The position numbers and the translations under genes were made by a program. A model generated the notes under the pieces. It was not told the DNA's origin. It was given only the letters and a program-made list of their open reading frames with translations, and did no database searches. A stretch of DNA of 5,388 bases from the NCBI GenBank assembly GCA_024684065.1, contig JAIKXO010000092.1, forward strand, positions 1 to 5,388. The letters are read 5' to 3'. Source of the DNA: Lachnospiraceae bacterium (GTDB lineage Bacteria; Bacillota_A; Clostridia; Lachnospirales; Lachnospiraceae). This document shows positions 4,979 to 5,388 of the stretch, one piece after another (the stretch's first letter is position 1; every line of letters begins with the position of its first letter).

Positions 4979-5115
4979 CCGTGATAAGGCGATGGTAAGT
5001 TCAATTCTCTTGGAATTTAATGTACAAAATATATTAAGATTTTTCTTGAAAAGAATTTTTAATTCGATTAGCCTTTTCTCAGGACGCCCGAATCTAACCT
5101 AAGAGGAGACTTTAA

Positions 5116-5388
5116 ATGAATACAGAAGAACTACACACATTCGTTTCAGAAAGTAAAGGAAACGAGAACAATATCTGCCAGATATGTGCCGTAAGAGGCA
5201 GTAAAATTGCGTATGAAGATAGTTGGCGGGGATTTAAGCCGGAGGATCCTGTCAATGTCAATTCAGTGACTAAAGGTGTCATGGCAATATTGGCCGGAAT
5301 TGCTGTTGATAAGAAAGCTATTAAGAGCATTGACGAAAATGTCCTGGATTATTTCCCGGATTATCAGGTCAAGCGAGGTGAGAAGACT
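5116..5388 (+). CDS. Serine hydrolase of the beta-lactamase (class C/PBP) family, N-terminal part
   Basis: The first 91 codons of a serine hydrolase of the beta-lactamase-related family (PF00144 type); the gene continues past the right edge. The catalytic S-x-x-K motif is S50-V-T-K53, set in the usual surroundings VNSVTKGVMAILAGIAVDK, followed by IDENVLDYFPDY and KRGEKT, which in relatives leads into the T-I-R-H-L-L segment. Ser50 would be the acylated nucleophile and Lys53 the general base. Family members are esterases, D-aminopeptidases or penicillin-binding-like enzymes, and most are not resistance beta-lactamases, so no drug phenotype should be inferred. No signal peptide is present (MNTEELHTFVSE), so this one is probably cytoplasmic. 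The start is well supported: AGAGGAG (5102-5108) lies 7 nt before the ATG. No damage is visible in the part present. Confidence 0.88.
   Translation, partial: MNTEELHTFVSESKGNENNICQICAVRGSKIAYEDSWRGFKPEDPVNVNSVTKGVMAILAGIAVDKKAIKSIDENVLDYFPDYQVKRGEKT

Noticed and set aside
5025..5075. AT-rich imperfect inverted repeat (TTAAGATTTTTCTT against AAAAGAATTTTTAA)
   Set aside because: The pairing is interrupted and consists almost only of A-T pairs; it is likely low-complexity leader sequence and not a terminator or operator.
5112..5330. Minus-strand 72-codon frame at the right edge
   Set aside because: It is the shadow of the serine hydrolase, whose SVTK motif and ribosome binding site decide the strand.

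Overview
This window looks like a piece of accessory chromosome from a low-to-mid GC Firmicute, probably a gut or rumen Clostridium relative of Lachnospiraceae type. That placement is inferred from strong AGGAG-type ribosome binding sites, sigma-A-like promoters, tight same-strand packing with ATGA-type overlaps, and the families present: a DUF3795 protein, a PhzF-like protein, a clostridial-style MFS transporter, GNAT acetyltransferases and a beta-lactamase-fold serine hydrolase. No marker gene fixes the taxon.

Layout. Almost everything from 1 to about 4400 is on the minus strand. Reading in the direction of transcription from right to left there are: a C-terminal scrap of a serine recombinase (4398-4288), a promoter and an imperfect palindrome (4281-4150), a GNAT gene without its 5' half (4096-3770), an intact MFS transporter (3783-2587), a broken phzF-like gene (2582 to about 2286), an intact DUF3795 zinc-binding protein (2180-1767), a frameshifted unrecognised fragment (1686-1491), an intact lipoprotein (1503-757), a second GNAT gene interrupted by an in-frame TGA (788-336), a promoter (251-221), and the first 28 codons of a membrane or secreted protein that runs off the left edge (84-1). 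On the plus strand are the C-terminal end of a Cys-rich protein (open 4646-4909) and, at the right edge, the start of an intact serine hydrolase (5116-5388).

How it fits together. GNAT, MFS and phzF (3770-4096, 2587-3783, 2286-2582) are packed like one operon: GNAT overlaps MFS by 14 nt, and MFS to phzF is a 4-nt gap. Only the transporter in that set is intact. GNAT, MFS and PhzF-like genes are common in small resistance or metabolite-handling cassettes, but no substrate can be named here. The fragment, lipoprotein and GNAT set (1686-336) also overlaps end to end. At least five genes are damaged, which points to a decaying accessory region or, less likely, to an error-prone assembly.

The most interesting structural point is 4050-4400. 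A beheaded GNAT gene lies about 200 bp from the last 36 codons of a large serine recombinase, with a 41-bp imperfect palindrome and a good promoter between them. I read this as a possible scar of an integrated element. No CRISPR array, tRNA, rRNA or complete insertion sequence was seen, and no clear new defence or biosynthetic system.
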